Shown here piece by piece: positions 1 to 10,393 of a DNA stretch of 64,000 nucleotides. Source of the stretch: Actinobacillus arthritidis (GTDB lineage Bacteria; Pseudomonadota; Gammaproteobacteria; Enterobacterales; Pasteurellaceae). The notes under the pieces are model-generated. The model searched no databases. It was given only the letters and a program-made list of their open reading frames with translations, and was not told where the DNA came from. The stretch is taken from positions 1,116,001 to 1,180,000 of the forward strand of contig NZ_CP103833.1 in NCBI RefSeq assembly GCF_029774155.1. Direction: 5' to 3'. The translations under genes were made by a program, and so were the position numbers. The stretch's first letter is position 1; each line of letters begins with the position of its first letter.

Positions 1-1
1 G

Positions 2-427
2 ACCGATGCTCAAAGTGAATTAGCTTTAACGGTGTTAGAAAAAAATGCTAACCCTACGCAATTACAAGCAAGCTATCAAGCACTTTTTGGTGAGGCTGGA
101 GCTATTGCTACAACAATTTCCGCCTATAAGATCTCGCTTGAGGACTTTATCAACTTCCGTCAAATACGTGCAATGCCGGCGTTAGAAAAACCCGATCATG
201 TTGCACTCTTATTACTTACAGCCTCTTGGATTGAAGATAATTTAGATTCAGATGCAAGACAACAAGCCTTTTTTGAGCAATTCTTATTACCGTGTGCGGC
301 TAAATTCTTAGGACAAATCGAAGCGCATGATAGCGGTTTCTATAAAGCGCTTGCTCAACTTTGTCGTGATGCACTCAGTGCAATGGCTGACGAATTAGAA
401 GAATTATCCGAACAAGACAGCGAATAA
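2..427 (+). CDS. TorD/DmsD-family redox-enzyme chaperone, 3' part
   Basis: The reading frame is open to the left edge of the window, so only the C-terminal ~140 residues are present. The GTG at 32 is an internal codon, not a convincing start. The all-helical protein has the family-like segment PDHVALLLLTASWIE followed by a Cys-Ala-Ala-Lys-Phe-Leu region that resembles the TorD/DmsD/YcdY fold. Family members are cytoplasmic and bind molybdoenzyme precursors (TMAO or DMSO reductase type) during cofactor insertion and Tat export. The partner enzyme gene is not in the window, so the substrate cannot be assigned. A strong terminator follows directly. Confidence 0.7.
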   Translation, partial: TDAQSELALTVLEKNANPTQLQASYQALFGEAGAIATTISAYKISLEDFINFRQIRAMPALEKPDHVALLLLTASWIEDNLDSDARQQAFFEQFLLPCAAKFLGQIEAHDSGFYKALAQLCRDALSAMADELEELSEQDSE

Positions 428-440
428 TTTGTGTGAATAA

Positions 441-478
441 AAGCTCTTTGAGTGATAAACTCGAAGAGCTTAATTTTT
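441..478 (+). terminator. Rho-independent terminator of the torD-like gene
   Basis: AAGCTCTTTGAGT (441-453) and ACTCGAAGAGCTT (459-471) pair over 13 positions with one G-T wobble around a five-base loop, followed by TAATTTTT. It ends the upstream gene and insulates the lipoprotein gene. Confidence 0.8.
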
Positions 479-501
479 AGCGTAATCATTTGGAGGCTAA
501 T

Positions 502-894
502 ATGAAAAAATGTATTCGAATAACGCCTGTCTTGTTCTCATTATTGCTTTCTGCTTGTGCTTTAACGCCACAGCAACAAGTCGCCAGACAGGCGCAACAA
601 CTCAAGGCACATCAAGCCTTATCGGTAGCATTAGCTAAACAGTGTGATGTAGAAACTGCCGAATTAATGGCTCAGTTATATGATCCGCCGGTGGCTCAAA
701 CCGAAAAAGAAAAAGCCGCCTTTACCAAGCGCTACCAGAAAAAAGCCAATGATCCACTGTTCCAATCTTGATCTTGCTATAAACTCGCGTGGGATAACTA
801 TAAACACCAAGCGGAATTAGAGGAAATGCAACGTTACTATGATTTTGAGCGTACTCGTTTCCGCCCTTGGCATTATTGTTATGCTTGTTGGTAA
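502..894 (+). pseudogene. small lipoprotein gene interrupted by an in-frame TGA
   Basis: ATG at 502 has TGGAGG (491-496) in front of it. The product begins MKKCIRITPVLFSLLLSAC, a signal peptide ending in the lipobox LSAC, so it is an outer- or inner-membrane lipoprotein of unknown function. The frame stops at TGA 769-771 but continues open in the same phase to TAA 892-894. The extension is Cys-, Tyr- and Trp-rich and ends HYCYACW. The stop lies exactly at the junction of a 6-bp tandem duplication, ATCTTG ATCTTG (765-776). Removing one unit restores one uninterrupted frame of about 128 codons. I infer a recent slippage mutation or a sequence error. I do not recognise the family. Confidence 0.6.
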
Positions 895-920
895 AAAAAC
901 GGACACTATAAAGTGTCCGT
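892..920 (-). terminator. terminator of rsuA-bcr
   Basis: ACGGACACT (899-907) and AGTGTCCGT (912-920) form a perfect 9-bp stem with a four-base loop. On the minus strand it is followed by seven T, so it terminates bcr. It overlaps the end of the convergent lipoprotein gene. Confidence 0.85.
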
Positions 921-941
921 TCTCGTAAAATTTAAGCCAAA

Positions 942-2138
942 TTAGCCCGCTTGTTCACTACTGTTACGACATAGCAAATAATAAATCGCAGAAGCCGCCA
1001 AGGTACAGATAGCCATTGCATATAACATCGGGCGCTCACTCGTCACCGCAATATGCGATAACATTGCGCCAACCACAGAAGCGATACCAAAACGTGCGGT
1101 TCCGGCTAAACCGTTTGCCGTACCTGCCATTTGCGGGTAACGATCTAAAATCGCCGCCGTTGCATTACTGCCGATGGTCGAAAGCATTCCCACATAAAAT
1201 GGAATACCTAATGCCATCGCCCAAAAGCCTAATTGGAAGACGGCGACACACGCAAGCCAAATGCCGGCTAATAATTGAACGAGCAAGCCGATTTTCAACA
1301 TTTTTTCTGAGCCGACTTTTACCACAATACGTCCATTTAGTGCAGTCATTGCTACCATCACAATCATATTTAGACCGAAGAAATAACCGAAATATTCCTG
1401 TGATACGCCGTGAATACCAATATAAACTAACGAGCCTGAGGTTAAAAAGCAGAACAAACCGGCAAAAGTTAAGCCCCCAACTAAAACATAGCCTAATACG
1501 CTTTTGTCCGATAACAATTTCCAGAAGTTTTTAAAGACGATACCGAATCGTAGCGGTTGGCGTTTTTCTCGAACTAATGTTTCGGGGATTTTCCAACTGA
1601 TCAAGAACACACAACTGACACCCATAAATACTAAGGTGTAAAAAATCGAATGCCAGTGAAAATATTTTGCAATATAGCCACCTAAGATCGGTGCTAATAA
1701 CGGAGCGAGCATTGAAATGATCATAATAACTGACATCATTTGAGCAAACATATTGCGATCAAATAAATCTCGAACTAAAGCCCCCAATACTACGGCAGGT
1801 GTCGCTGCACAAAGCCCTTGAATTAATCGTAATAGATAGAAGTTCTCGATTGTCATTACTGCGGTAAGGAAATAGGCGGCAACCGCTGAACCGGCAAGCC
1901 CGAATAAGATAATCGGCTTACGTCCGAAACTATCAGCTATCGGTCCCCAAAATAGCTGACCAACTGCAAAGCCAAAGGTAAATACCGCTAATGTCGTTTG
2001 TACTTTTTCCTGAGAAACTTGTAAATCACGTGCAATATCAAGGAATGAAGGCAGATACATATCAATCGCCAACGGCGGTAGCATCGCCATCATTCCTAAA
2101 ATAATAAAAAAGCACGGATGCGGTCTTTGGCTTGCCAT
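942..2138 (-). CDS. bcr: Bcr/CflA-family multidrug efflux MFS transporter
   Basis: The product is a 398-residue, 12-helix inner-membrane protein of the drug:H+ antiporter-1 group (Bcr/CflA). The N-terminus has LAIDMYLPSFLDIA in helix 1, the usual Bcr/CflA hallmark, followed by the MFS loop GPIADSFGRKPIILFG. It should export small toxic compounds using the proton gradient; the substrate cannot be told from sequence. The start codon overlaps the rsuA stop as TAATG at 2140-2136, so the two are translationally coupled. The bcr-rsuA pairing is also found in E. coli. A hairpin with a T-run ends the unit. Confidence 0.85.
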   Translation of the reverse strand: MASQRPHPCFFIILGMMAMLPPLAIDMYLPSFLDIARDLQVSQEKVQTTLAVFTFGFAVGQLFWGPIADSFGRKPIILFGLAGSAVAAYFLTAVMTIENFYLLRLIQGLCAATPAVVLGALVRDLFDRNMFAQMMSVIMIISMLAPLLAPILGGYIAKYFHWHSIFYTLVFMGVSCVFLISWKIPETLVREKRQPLRFGIVFKNFWKLLSDKSVLGYVLVGGLTFAGLFCFLTSGSLVYIGIHGVSQEYFGYFFGLNMIVMVAMTALNGRIVVKVGSEKMLKIGLLVQLLAGIWLACVAVFQLGFWAMALGIPFYVGMLSTIGSNATAAILDRYPQMAGTANGLAGTARFGIASVVGAMLSHIAVTSERPMLYAMAICTLAASAIYYLLCRNSSEQAG

Positions 2139-2830
2139 TAAAAACTCCCTATTTCTTGTTCGGTCAACGGACGATATTCGCCCTCTTCAAGGCTTTCATC
2201 TAACACCACATCACCAATACGCCAGCGATGTAACGCCTCTACTTTATTACCTAAAGCGGCAAACATACGTTTTACTTGATGATAACGCCCTTCGCTAATG
2301 GTTAAATTCACATTATAATCGTCAATAATTTCCATTTGTGCCGGTAAACAAGGCTCACGTTCACCGCGTAATAAAATCCCTTCCGCTAGTTTTTCCGCAT
2401 AAAAATCTTCCACCGGATCAGCAAGCGTTACTAAATAGGTCTTTTCACAATGGTGTTTCGGCGAAGTAATGCGGTGTGACCATTTACCGTCATCCGTCAA
2501 TAAAACCAAACCGGTTGTATCCACATCTAAACGTCCTGCGGTATGCAATTTAGTCATCAGCGGATAATCAAAAAATTGAAAGACTGTCGGATATTCGCCG
2601 TCATCATTTGAACAGATATAGCCTTGCGGCTTATACAACATAAAATATTGTCCTTCATCCACCCATTCTAAACGTTCGCCCTCGTAACAAATTTCATCGG
2701 TTTCATTGATTTGTGCCGAACCGCTTTTTACTGTTTTTCCGTTAACTGTCACTAAACCGCTTTTAAGGGCTTTACCAGCTTGAGAACGAGTTAGCCCCGT
2801 ATTTTCGGCAATAAATTTATCTAAACGCAT
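2138..2830 (-). CDS. rsuA: 16S rRNA pseudouridine(516) synthase RsuA
   Basis: The product has 230 residues. An S4 RNA-binding domain occupies residues 1-50 (MRLDKFIAENTGLTRSQAGK). A RluA/RsuA catalytic domain follows, with the active-site motif GRLDVDTTGLVLLTDDG, whose Asp is the catalytic residue, then the KTYLVTL strand. The enzyme isomerises U516 of 16S rRNA to pseudouridine in the cytoplasm during small-subunit assembly. It is the first gene of a two-gene unit with bcr, which overlaps it by one base. Length and motifs are normal for the family. Confidence 0.9.
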   Translation of the reverse strand: MRLDKFIAENTGLTRSQAGKALKSGLVTVNGKTVKSGSAQINETDEICYEGERLEWVDEGQYFMLYKPQGYICSNDDGEYPTVFQFFDYPLMTKLHTAGRLDVDTTGLVLLTDDGKWSHRITSPKHHCEKTYLVTLADPVEDFYAEKLAEGILLRGEREPCLPAQMEIIDDYNVNLTISEGRYHQVKRMFAALGNKVEALHRWRIGDVVLDESLEEGEYRPLTEQEIGSF

Positions 2831-2884
2831 AATTTTCTCTTGAATATAAAGGAGAGAGCCAACTTATTGGCATTGGACAAATGG

Positions 2885-2939
2885 AAAGCGGTCAAAAATA
2901 CTTAATATTTTGCAAATTTTTCTCTGATTTTGACCGCTT
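2885..2939. repeat. inverted pair of uptake-signal cores
   Basis: AAGCGGTCAAAA (from 2885) and TTTTGACCGCTT (to 2939) are inverted copies of the Apl-type uptake signal separated by AT-rich sequence containing TTTTGCAAATTTT. The pair can fold into a long stem just downstream of menC (minus strand) and upstream of rsuA, so it may double as the menC terminator. Confidence 0.7.
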
Positions 2940-2951
2940 ATAGATTGGGGA

Positions 2952-3929
2952 TTATAGCATAATTTCTTGCACAAACGGGCTATCTAAATCGGCAATAGGT
3001 AAGTTAGAACCTTTCCAAGGGCGTATTAACTGGTATTGCATCAGATCTAGCGTATCTAAACCGGGTGTTGTTTGAGGCGTATATTGTTGTGCAAAACGAG
3101 CCAGTTGAGTTAAAGCTAAACTGGATTCAATACTGGAACTGATAACCGCGATAAGTCCTTGTTGATGAGCCTGCTCAATTAAACGAATACATTTTTGTAA
3201 CGAACCGACTAAGGTTGGTTTAATCACAATAGCGGTCACATTCGATTCATTTTTTACCACAAAATCCAGTTCTCGTACTGTTTCGTCCCAAGCGATCGCA
3301 ATACCGGATTCTTGAGCAAATTGGCGAGAAAGTTCCGGCGTTTTGCACGGTTCTTCAATAAACTGGATACGACTTTTATGTTCACTTGCAATTTTTTCGG
3401 CAAATTTAACCGCTTTCTCAAGCGTCCAGCCCCGATTAGCATCTAGACGTAACTGCAAATCAGGTAAGGCTTCCAACAACATATTGGCAATTAAGCCGTC
3501 ACGATTGGCTTCATATAAACCAACTTTCATTTTACCGACTTTCTCACCTTCAATCGCATTTAACTCTGTATATAATTCGTCCGGATCACCATAGCAAAGT
3601 ACCGCCGCACGGTAATTCCCTTGCTCGCCAAGCTCTCCGTTTAATTCCGCTAAGGCACAACTTAATCCAAATGCAACAGAAGGAGAATAATTATCTAAGT
3701 GATCCGCTTGCTCTTTTAACCATTTATCGATCCAAATTTTGGCTTGTTTCTCCGCCTCATCTAACGTTTCAATACTAAATTCCGGAAGCGGTGCAATTTC
3801 ACCCAACCCCATTTTATCCTCAACCTGTAATACGACAATCAGTCCTTCTCTTTGTTTTAATCTGCGATTACGTAGGATCACACCAGTTTCAACCGGTAAT
3901 TGATAGCGATAAAGTTTCGCTTGTTTCAT
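2952..3929 (-). CDS. menC: o-succinylbenzoate synthase
   Basis: The product is an enolase-superfamily enzyme of menaquinone synthesis that dehydrates SHCHC to o-succinylbenzoate. Visible catalytic elements are the KMK motif ([11 protein letters not shown]), metal ligands in RLDANRG, IEEPC and WDETV, and the second lysine in VIKPTLVG. The ATG at 3929 is preferred over the adjacent upstream GTG because AAGGA lies eight bases before it. That gives 325 residues, typical of MenC. The acetyltransferase gene lies just upstream in the same direction with a short gap, suggesting an operon. Menaquinone supply suits an organism with anaerobic respiration. Confidence 0.88.
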   Translation of the reverse strand: MKQAKLYRYQLPVETGVILRNRRLKQREGLIVVLQVEDKMGLGEIAPLPEFSIETLDEAEKQAKIWIDKWLKEQADHLDNYSPSVAFGLSCALAELNGELGEQGNYRAAVLCYGDPDELYTELNAIEGEKVGKMKVGLYEANRDGLIANMLLEALPDLQLRLDANRGWTLEKAVKFAEKIASEHKSRIQFIEEPCKTPELSRQFAQESGIAIAWDETVRELDFVVKNESNVTAIVIKPTLVGSLQKCIRLIEQAHQQGLIAVISSSIESSLALTQLARFAQQYTPQTTPGLDTLDLMQYQLIRPWKGSNLPIADLDSPFVQEIML

Positions 3930-3946
3930 CACGATTTTCCTTTTAT

Positions 3947-4219
3947 TTACGCCATGAGATCTTTATGTGTTCTTTGCATTTTAACGTCAATATAGCTACA
4001 ACTCGGCTTAATTTTTAAATGATTCTGTTCTGCGAAGGCAATTACCGCTTTATATAATTCACCGGCAATTCCCTTCCCCTGAAACTCAGCCTCCACTTTT
4101 GTCGTAAATACATCAATCACGGAATCAGAAAGATAACGATAGCGTAATCGCCCCATTTTTTGATGATTCTGATCTATATAAGCGATTTCAAAATTCTCTT
4201 TATCGTGAATAATTTGCAT
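3947..4219 (-). CDS. small GNAT N-acetyltransferase (YjdJ-like)
   Basis: The 90-residue product belongs to the single-domain GNAT group COG2388. The acetyl-CoA pyrophosphate loop is visible as [11 protein letters not shown], followed by the [20 protein letters not shown] strand-helix. Such short GNATs are cytoplasmic and their acceptor substrate is unknown. The ATG has AGAGGAAAAT upstream. It is the leading gene of a probable acetyltransferase-menC transcription unit, divergent from purH. Confidence 0.75.
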   Translation of the reverse strand: MQIIHDKENFEIAYIDQNHQKMGRLRYRYLSDSVIDVFTTKVEAEFQGKGIAGELYKAVIAFAEQNHLKIKPSCSYIDVKMQRTHKDLMA

Positions 4220-4316
4220 AGTATTTTCCTCTCATCTTTATATCATGGCATTCCTATGACGATTTTTGCTTATTTGCCTACTTTTTGCAAATTTAAACAA
4301 CGACTAAACAAAACTT

Positions 4317-4346
4317 TTGGAATAAAGCAATCGTTTGCGTTATAAT
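4317..4346 (+). promoter_or_regulatory. sigma-70 promoter of purH
   Basis: TATAAT (4341-4346) is a consensus -10 element. The best -35 is TTGGAA (4317-4322) at 18 bp spacing. The start of transcription would fall near 4353, about 44 bases before the purH ATG. Confidence 0.7.
4325..4340 (+). promoter_or_regulatory. PurR operator of purH
   Basis: AAGCAATCGTTTGCGT matches the PurR palindrome ACGCAAACGTTTGCGT at 14 of 16 positions. It fills the spacer between the -35 and -10 of purH, the expected place for purine-dependent repression. PurR itself is not encoded in the window. Confidence 0.8.
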
Positions 4347-4396
4347 TTAAACCGATTTTTTATGTTTACCTCATCTTTTTATACAAAGGAAAAATA

Positions 4397-5986
4397 ATGG
4401 CTATTCAACAAGCATTACTCAGCGTGTCTGACAAAAAAGGGATCGTAGAATTTGCACAAGGGCTTGTCGCTCGTGGCGTAAAATTACTCTCTACAGGCGG
4501 CACAGCAAAACTTTTAGCTGAAGCAGGTTTACCAGTCACAGAAGTATCCGATTATACCGGTTTCCCTGAAATGATGGATGGCCGTGTCAAAACCTTACAT
4601 CCGAAAGTGCATGGCGGTATCCTTGGTCGCCGCGGCACAGATGATGAAGTAATGAATCAGCACGGTATCGAGCGTATCGATATGGTGGTAGTAAACTTAT
4701 ATCCGTTTGCGGCAACGGTTGCGAATCCAAACTGTACTTTAGCGGATGCGGTTGAAAATATTGATATCGGTGGTCCGACAATGGTCCGTTCTGCGGCGAA
4801 AAACCATAAAGATGTGGCGATCGTGGTAAATAATAACGATTTTGATGCCATTCTTGCCGAAATGGATCAACACCAAAATGAATTAACTCTTGAAACACGT
4901 TTCAATCTCGCAATTAAAGCATTCGAGCATACTGCACAATATGATTCAATGATTGCGAACTACTTCGGTAAACTTGTCCCACCATATCAAGGTGCAGAGG
5001 AAGAAGATTTAACACAAGTCTGCGGTCAATTCCCTCGTACTTTAAACTTAAATTTCGTCCGCAAACAAACCATGCGTTACGGTGAAAACTCACATCAAAA
5101 TGCGGCGTTCTACGTTGAAAATGAAGTGAAAGAAGCTTCTGTTTCAACCGCAAAACAATTACAAGGTAAAGCGCTTTCTTATAACAATATTGCGGATACC
5201 GATGCGGCACTTGAGTGTGTAAAAGAATTTGCAGAGCCGGCATGTGTGATTGTGAAACACGCTAACCCTTGTGGCGTTGCATTAGGTAACGACATTTTAG
5301 AAGCGTACAACCGTGCTTACCAAACTGACCCAACATCAGCATTCGGCGGTATTATTGCTTTCAACCGTGAGTTAGACGGTGAAACGGCACAAACAATCGC
5401 AGAACGTCAATTCGTGGAAGTGATTATTGCCCCAACGGTTTCAGAAGCAGCAAAAATAGCACTTGCGAAGAAGAAAAATGTGCGTGTCTTAGAATGTGGT
5501 GAATTTACTCAAGCACAAAAACGTTTAGACTTCAAACGTGTAAACGGCGGTTTATTAGTGCAAGATGCGGATCAAGGCTCGGTTTCAATTGATGATTTAC
5601 AAGTGGTATCTGAACGTAAACCAAGCAAAGAAGAGCTTGAAGACTTACTATTCTGCTGGAAAGTGGCAAAATATGTGAAATCAAATGCAATTGTCTATGC
5701 GAAAAACGGTCAAACTATCGGTATCGGTGCTGGCCAAATGAGCCGAGTCTATTCAGCGAAAATTGCTGGTATTAAAGCGGAAGACGAAGGCTTACAAGTT
5801 GCAGGCTGTGTAATGGCTTCAGATGCGTTCTTCCCATTCCGTGACGGTATTGATGCGGCGACTAAAGTTGGCATCACTTGCGTCATCCACCCGGGTGGTT
5901 CAATGCGAGATCAAGAAGTGATTGATGCGGCTAACGAACACGGTATGGCGATGGTATTAACCGGTATGCGTCATTTCCGCCACTAA
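4397..5986 (+). CDS. purH: bifunctional AICAR formyltransferase / IMP cyclohydrolase
   Basis: The 529-residue product has the same length as E. coli PurH and catalyses the last two steps to IMP. Residues 1-150 are the MGS-like cyclohydrolase domain ([28 protein letters not shown]). The rest is the AICAR formyltransferase domain ([39 protein letters not shown], and the C-terminal segment [10 protein letters not shown] followed by HPGGSMRDQ). It starts at ATG 4397 after AAGGAAAA. In many relatives purD follows; here the gene is alone and convergent with lptD. Confidence 0.95.
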   Translation: MAIQQALLSVSDKKGIVEFAQGLVARGVKLLSTGGTAKLLAEAGLPVTEVSDYTGFPEMMDGRVKTLHPKVHGGILGRRGTDDEVMNQHGIERIDMVVVNLYPFAATVANPNCTLADAVENIDIGGPTMVRSAAKNHKDVAIVVNNNDFDAILAEMDQHQNELTLETRFNLAIKAFEHTAQYDSMIANYFGKLVPPYQGAEEEDLTQVCGQFPRTLNLNFVRKQTMRYGENSHQNAAFYVENEVKEASVSTAKQLQGKALSYNNIADTDAALECVKEFAEPACVIVKHANPCGVALGNDILEAYNRAYQTDPTSAFGGIIAFNRELDGETAQTIAERQFVEVIIAPTVSEAAKIALAKKKNVRVLECGEFTQAQKRLDFKRVNGGLLVQDADQGSVSIDDLQVVSERKPSKEELEDLLFCWKVAKYVKSNAIVYAKNGQTIGIGAGQMSRVYSAKIAGIKAEDEGLQVAGCVMASDAFFPFRDGIDAATKVGITCVIHPGGSMRDQEVIDAANEHGMAMVLTGMRHFRH

Positions 5987-5996
5987 TTCTGTTTGA

Positions 5997-6006
5997 ACAA
6001 GCGGTC
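5997..6006 (+). repeat. uptake signal sequence
   Basis: ACAAGCGGTC follows purH directly. An imperfect inverted counterpart (AAATAGACCACTTT) lies about 65 bases on, as at other uptake-signal pairs in the window. Confidence 0.7.
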
Positions 6007-6100
6007 TATTTTCTCTAAAACGTTGTAAATTCTCCTCCGTTCTAATTAAATTGCGAAAAATAAAAGAAAATAGACCACTTTCTTTCGGCCTCATCCATAA

Positions 6101-6126
6101 AAAAAGCGAGATTTCTCTCGCTTTTT
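6101..6126. terminator. bidirectional terminator purH / lptD
   Basis: AAAAAGCGAGA (6101-6111), loop TTTC, TCTCGCTTTTT (6116-6126) form an 11-bp perfect stem with a T-run on both strands. It sits between the convergent purH and lptD. Confidence 0.9.
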
Positions 6127-6139
6127 TAGTTTGAATTAA

Positions 6140-8470
6140 CTAGTTAATTCCGTATTGCTCTGTATAAGGAATTAAACCTTTTTTCAGCATCTTACGTACG
6201 CCGCTACTATAATTCGTACCAAAGCGTAATTCAAAATTCACCCCGAACTTATTATCGTAGTATAAATCTTTAATCGTATCAGCCGCACCAATTGGTGTAG
6301 TCGTGAGTTTGCGTGCTACATAGATATTAGCACTCCAACAGCAGGTGTTGTAATTCATCGAAAACTGAGTTTCTACCGGTTTTCTTAATGCAAGATCACG
6401 ATAATGGCTTGCCATAAATGCGATTTTATCGGTTAACTCCCAACCGACAACGGCACCAACTTGTTTAATATCTTGTCCGTATCTATTGCTACGTAAGTTC
6501 TGATCAATATAAGCCTTACTTGCAAAACGATAATTTAATTGAACCAGTTTATCCTGACTCGGTTTATATTGTAACGATGTATTCGCTAATGACGTTTGGT
6601 TTAAACGTGTATCATATTGATAAGCACCGTGCCAATTCCATTTAGGATGGAATTTCCAGTTAGACTCCAATGCCCAAGAGGATGAACGTCCGGTTGTTCG
6701 GAAATCATCTGAAATTTTAGATGGACTCAAATAATACATTTGACCCCCACTAAAATTGAATACCTCTTCACCGGTTTTGTCGCTATAGAAACGAGTCGTA
6801 CCGCCGGCTGTTAAACGATTTGCAGATGAAATACGATCTAAACCGCTAAATGCACGATCATTAAAGAAACTATAGAAGTCCTGTTGTAATAATGTCGAAT
6901 CATAACCAAAACTAACACTTCGATTTAAACTTGAACCGATATTACTTTGGTCTTTATATGGACGATAAACATATTGGACACGAGGTTCAAAGGTTTGATT
7001 AAAGCCTTTAAATAATTGCTTATCCGCCTCTAATACCGTTTGAAGATCAATTTTAATCTGAGGAATCACACGGCTCACATTTTTATCAACATTCTCGGCT
7101 TGATTACTACTGCCTTTCTCTTGAATATAATGCGTTGCATAAAGTTTTGTTTCGACATTTAAACTGCCATAGCGATTTGCAAATGGGAAATTCAGTGTCG
7201 GTTCAATATGAAAACGCCACGCTTCCGGCATAAGTTTACTGTCATTTTCAAAACGTGCCGTTTGAGCAAAGAGTTTAAAATTCCCGCCTTTCACCAAATC
7301 ATCTTTGTAGTAATTAAAATCAATTTGCGGTAAGACACGGTATGGACCGATATCCAAATCATCGAAAGTTTGAAATTTCTTACCAGAAATCGATAAATTA
7401 TAGTTTGGTTGATAATAACCTAATTTAAATTGTTGTGTCGCATAGCCATCAGTACTACTACCGTATTCCGAATCAAAATCAGAGAAATAACGTTTATCGC
7501 TGACTTTAGTATAGTCCACAAATAAACGCCAATCGCTTAAGAAACTCATATTATGACGCCAGTGCATCAAATAACGTTTACGATCATTATCATCCGTTTT
7601 ATATTCGTCTAAACGATCTTTACCCATATATTCACTTGCAATAAGCCCTTCGCCCAAATGCGTTAAATAACGAAATTCAGGGCTAATTTGCCAGCCTCGG
7701 CGAGAATAATAGGTTGGTGTAATCGTTGCATCCATATTTGGTGCAATGTTCCAATAAAACGGTTGAGAATAAGTAAAACCATTTTTACTCGAACGACTGA
7801 AATTTGGAATCAACAAACCTGAACGGCGACGATCACCGATTGGAAATTGTAAGTAAGGTGAATAAAACACCGGCATACCTAATACTTTAAAGCGTGCATG
7901 CCAAATCTCCGCATATTCCTCATCAATATGCTGAATCATTTCATTACCTTCAATCGCCCAAGAATCATCATTCGGCAAACAAGCAGTAAATGTCGCATTT
8001 TTTAAGATACGTTTATTTTTACTGAATGAACCGCTTTCAGCAGTACCTCGTCCTTGACGACCAACTAATTGAAATTCGGTATTCTGTAAATCGGCTGTAT
8101 CAGCGGCTATATTCATTGAAGCATCACGACCTTTCGCTTGAATAAGATTATCTTGATATTGATAATTCCCTCTCAAAAATGCCATCTGAGCTTTTCCAGC
8201 ATCTTGTTCTACCCGAACTTCATCGGCAAGAATCGAACGGTTACCTTGCTTAACGCTGACATCTCCGGTATAGGTAGCATCTTTCGGCTGATTAATTACC
8301 GCACTATCCGCCTCAATCTCAATTGGCATCATCGTCTGATCGCCTTGAACCTCTTCACCTTGAAAATGAGGGACACCTAATAAGCATTGTTCTCTCAAAT
8401 CCGCTTGGGCATACTGAGCATAGAATGCAGTCATCATTGCAACGGAAAGAACACTATAACGAGTTTTCAT
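6140..8470 (-). CDS. lptD: LPS-assembly outer-membrane protein LptD
   Basis: The 776-residue product inserts lipopolysaccharide into the outer leaflet, together with LptE. A Sec signal peptide (residues 1-23, ending AQYAQA) precedes the periplasmic OstA jellyroll domain ([26 protein letters not shown] split over strands). A large beta-barrel follows with many alternating aromatic strands. Cysteines sit where the essential interdomain disulfides form: EQCLLG near residue 29, [10 protein letters not shown] near 165, and the NTCCW pair near the C-terminus. AAGGAACTATT precedes the ATG. The gene stands alone here; surA or djlA neighbours seen in some genomes are absent. Confidence 0.93.
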   Translation of the reverse strand: MKTRYSVLSVAMMTAFYAQYAQADLREQCLLGVPHFQGEEVQGDQTMMPIEIEADSAVINQPKDATYTGDVSVKQGNRSILADEVRVEQDAGKAQMAFLRGNYQYQDNLIQAKGRDASMNIAADTADLQNTEFQLVGRQGRGTAESGSFSKNKRILKNATFTACLPNDDSWAIEGNEMIQHIDEEYAEIWHARFKVLGMPVFYSPYLQFPIGDRRRSGLLIPNFSRSSKNGFTYSQPFYWNIAPNMDATITPTYYSRRGWQISPEFRYLTHLGEGLIASEYMGKDRLDEYKTDDNDRKRYLMHWRHNMSFLSDWRLFVDYTKVSDKRYFSDFDSEYGSSTDGYATQQFKLGYYQPNYNLSISGKKFQTFDDLDIGPYRVLPQIDFNYYKDDLVKGGNFKLFAQTARFENDSKLMPEAWRFHIEPTLNFPFANRYGSLNVETKLYATHYIQEKGSSNQAENVDKNVSRVIPQIKIDLQTVLEADKQLFKGFNQTFEPRVQYVYRPYKDQSNIGSSLNRSVSFGYDSTLLQQDFYSFFNDRAFSGLDRISSANRLTAGGTTRFYSDKTGEEVFNFSGGQMYYLSPSKISDDFRTTGRSSSWALESNWKFHPKWNWHGAYQYDTRLNQTSLANTSLQYKPSQDKLVQLNYRFASKAYIDQNLRSNRYGQDIKQVGAVVGWELTDKIAFMASHYRDLALRKPVETQFSMNYNTCCWSANIYVARKLTTTPIGAADTIKDLYYDNKFGVNFELRFGTNYSSGVRKMLKKGLIPYTEQYGIN

Positions 8471-8514
8471 AATAGTTCCTTGTTGATTTCCAGATATATC
8501 ACTATACCTTTTAC

Positions 8515-9881
8515 TTAAATAATTCTTGAAAATTGTTGTCTTTTTGCAAGCTGTCTTGAATATACGTCAAAACACAAACAAATATTACGAATTAACAAAC
8601 GACCTCGTGGCGAAACAACAATACTATTTTCGTTAATTTCCAATAAACCGTCTTTTGCCAATGGTTCTAATAGTGCTAAGTCCTCAGCAAAATACTGTTT
8701 AAAATCAATGTGATATTCAGCTTGCAAGCGGTCAAATTCCAACTTAAAGTTACAAATCAGTGCTTTGATCACATCACGGCGAATACAATCGTCTTTACTT
8801 AACGCTAAGCCTTTATGTAACGCAATACCATGTTCTTCAACGTTTGCATAATATTGCTGCAATTCTTTATGGTTTTGTGCATAAGTATCGCCAAGTAAAC
8901 TAATTGCCGACACACCCATACCTAATAAATCACATTCTTCCTGAGTAGTATAGCCTTGGAAATTACGATGTAATACGCCTTGTTGCTGTGCAATTGCCAA
9001 TTCATCATCCGGTTTAGCAAAATGGTCCATACCAATAAATTTATAACCGTTACTACCTAAAAACTCGATGGTTTTCTGCAGAATAGTTAATTTGGTTTCC
9101 GGTGCCGGTAACATATCGTCTTTAATTTTGATTTGGGCGACAAAACGGCTTGGTAAATGTGCATAGTTGAATACGCTCATACGATCTGGGTTCAGCTCAA
9201 TAACACGCTCAAGCGTATACATAAAGCTCTCGACATTTTGTTTTGGTAAACCATAAATCAAATCAATATTGGTGGAAGTGAAACCAAGCTCTTTCGCACG
9301 TTTCATTAAAGCAAAAATGAATTCTTCATCTTGCTCACGATTTACCAATTTTTGCACTTCTTTGTTGAAGTCTTGAATCCCCATACTGATACGGTTAAAT
9401 CCAATGCGACACAAATGATCCAACATATCCAATTCAATTTCACGCGGATCCATTTCAATACTGATTTCAGCGTCATCGCTCACATTAAAATGCTTACGTA
9501 ACATCGCCATTAAACGCTCTGATTGCGCTTCATCCAAATAAGTTGGCGTACCACCGCCCCAGTGAATTTGGGTCACGGTACGATTTGTGAAAAGTGAAGC
9601 TCGTGTTTTAATTTCCTTTTCAAGATAATCCAAGTAAATATCTACTTTATGACGATGACGAGTAATAATTTTATTACAGGCACAGAAATAACATAACTTA
9701 TGGCAGAATGGGATATGTACATAAAGTGATAAAGGACGATTCGGATAACGAGTAGCTACGCTTTAAAATCATCGTCATTGTAACTTTCGTTAAATTCTAA
9801 TGCGGTCGGATAAGAGGTATAACGAGGACCGGACTGGTTATATTTTTGGATAAGGGCTAAATCCCAAATAATGTCTGACAT
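8515..9881 (-). CDS. hemN: oxygen-independent coproporphyrinogen III oxidase, frameshifted in the sequence
   Basis: This radical-SAM enzyme makes protoporphyrinogen IX anaerobically. The true start is ATG 9881 (AAGGAAAGCC before it), giving [18 protein letters not shown]. The frame breaks at a TAG near 9757 and continues one base out, where [16 protein letters not shown] carries the CxxxCxxC iron-sulfur motif. [10 protein letters not shown], the family body and a C-terminus ending QQFSRII follow. A single base lost in GCNGTAGC (about 9756-9762) explains the break; with it restored the protein has 455 residues, as in E. coli (457). The gene ends a probable yihI-DUF2489-hemN operon. An ordinary functional gene with a sequence error is most likely. 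Confidence 0.9.
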
Positions 9882-9910
9882 TGGCTTTCCTTCAAAAATG
9901 ATATCACGCA

Positions 9911-10378
9911 CTATAATGTGAGTTTTAAATGGTCGATATCAATCAATAATTGCTGACATTCCGCTTTAATCTGCTCTTCCAATTCAACTTCTTTTGATTG
10001 TCGAAGCAGATCTTGCTTCATACGCTCATTACGTTTTAACGCCTTACGTTCGTCTAAAATCGGCATATTTTCCACAATCTGATACAGTTCCCACATTGCC
10101 GAATATTGACTTAACGGTTTACCCAACACATCGAGTAAGGGCTTTAAACGAAGCACACCCTCCGAAAAATCACATTGTTCGGATAACATCGCACGAGCAA
10201 TTACATCAATACTATCAATAATACGTTCAAAACGTGCTTTCTTTGCCTGTTCCGCTTGTTCTAATAACGCTTTATTTTGAGCGTTTTGTTTACGCAATTT
10301 AAACAATAAATAGGTCGCATAACCAGCCATTGAAAACACAATTAATATCGCAAGAATAATGAGAAAAAATCGAATCAT
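9911..10378 (-). CDS. DUF2489 membrane-anchored protein
   Basis: The 155-residue product has one N-terminal transmembrane helix (FFLIILAILIVFSMAGYATY), then a charged, helical cytoplasmic domain (FERIIDSIDVIARAMLSEQCDFSEG) typical of the DUF2489 family of gammaproteobacteria. The function is unknown. It lies between yihI and hemN with short gaps (15 and 29 bases), an order I recall from other Pasteurellaceae and Vibrionaceae, so an operon is likely. The domain may contact a cytoplasmic partner, but nothing in the sequence names it. Confidence 0.7.
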   Translation of the reverse strand: MIRFFLIILAILIVFSMAGYATYLLFKLRKQNAQNKALLEQAEQAKKARFERIIDSIDVIARAMLSEQCDFSEGVLRLKPLLDVLGKPLSQYSAMWELYQIVENMPILDERKALKRNERMKQDLLRQSKEVELEEQIKAECQQLLIDIDHLKLTL

Positions 10379-10393
10379 ACGTTTTTATTCATA

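Noticed and set aside
769..771. In-frame TGA in the lipoprotein gene as selenocysteine
   Set aside because: The TGA lies exactly on a 6-bp tandem duplication and no SECIS-like hairpin is evident right after it; a slippage event explains it better.
3254..3442. Open frames opposite or within known genes (for example inside menC, purH, glnE, nrdB)
   Set aside because: They lack ribosome sites and family motifs and overlap well-supported genes on the full length.
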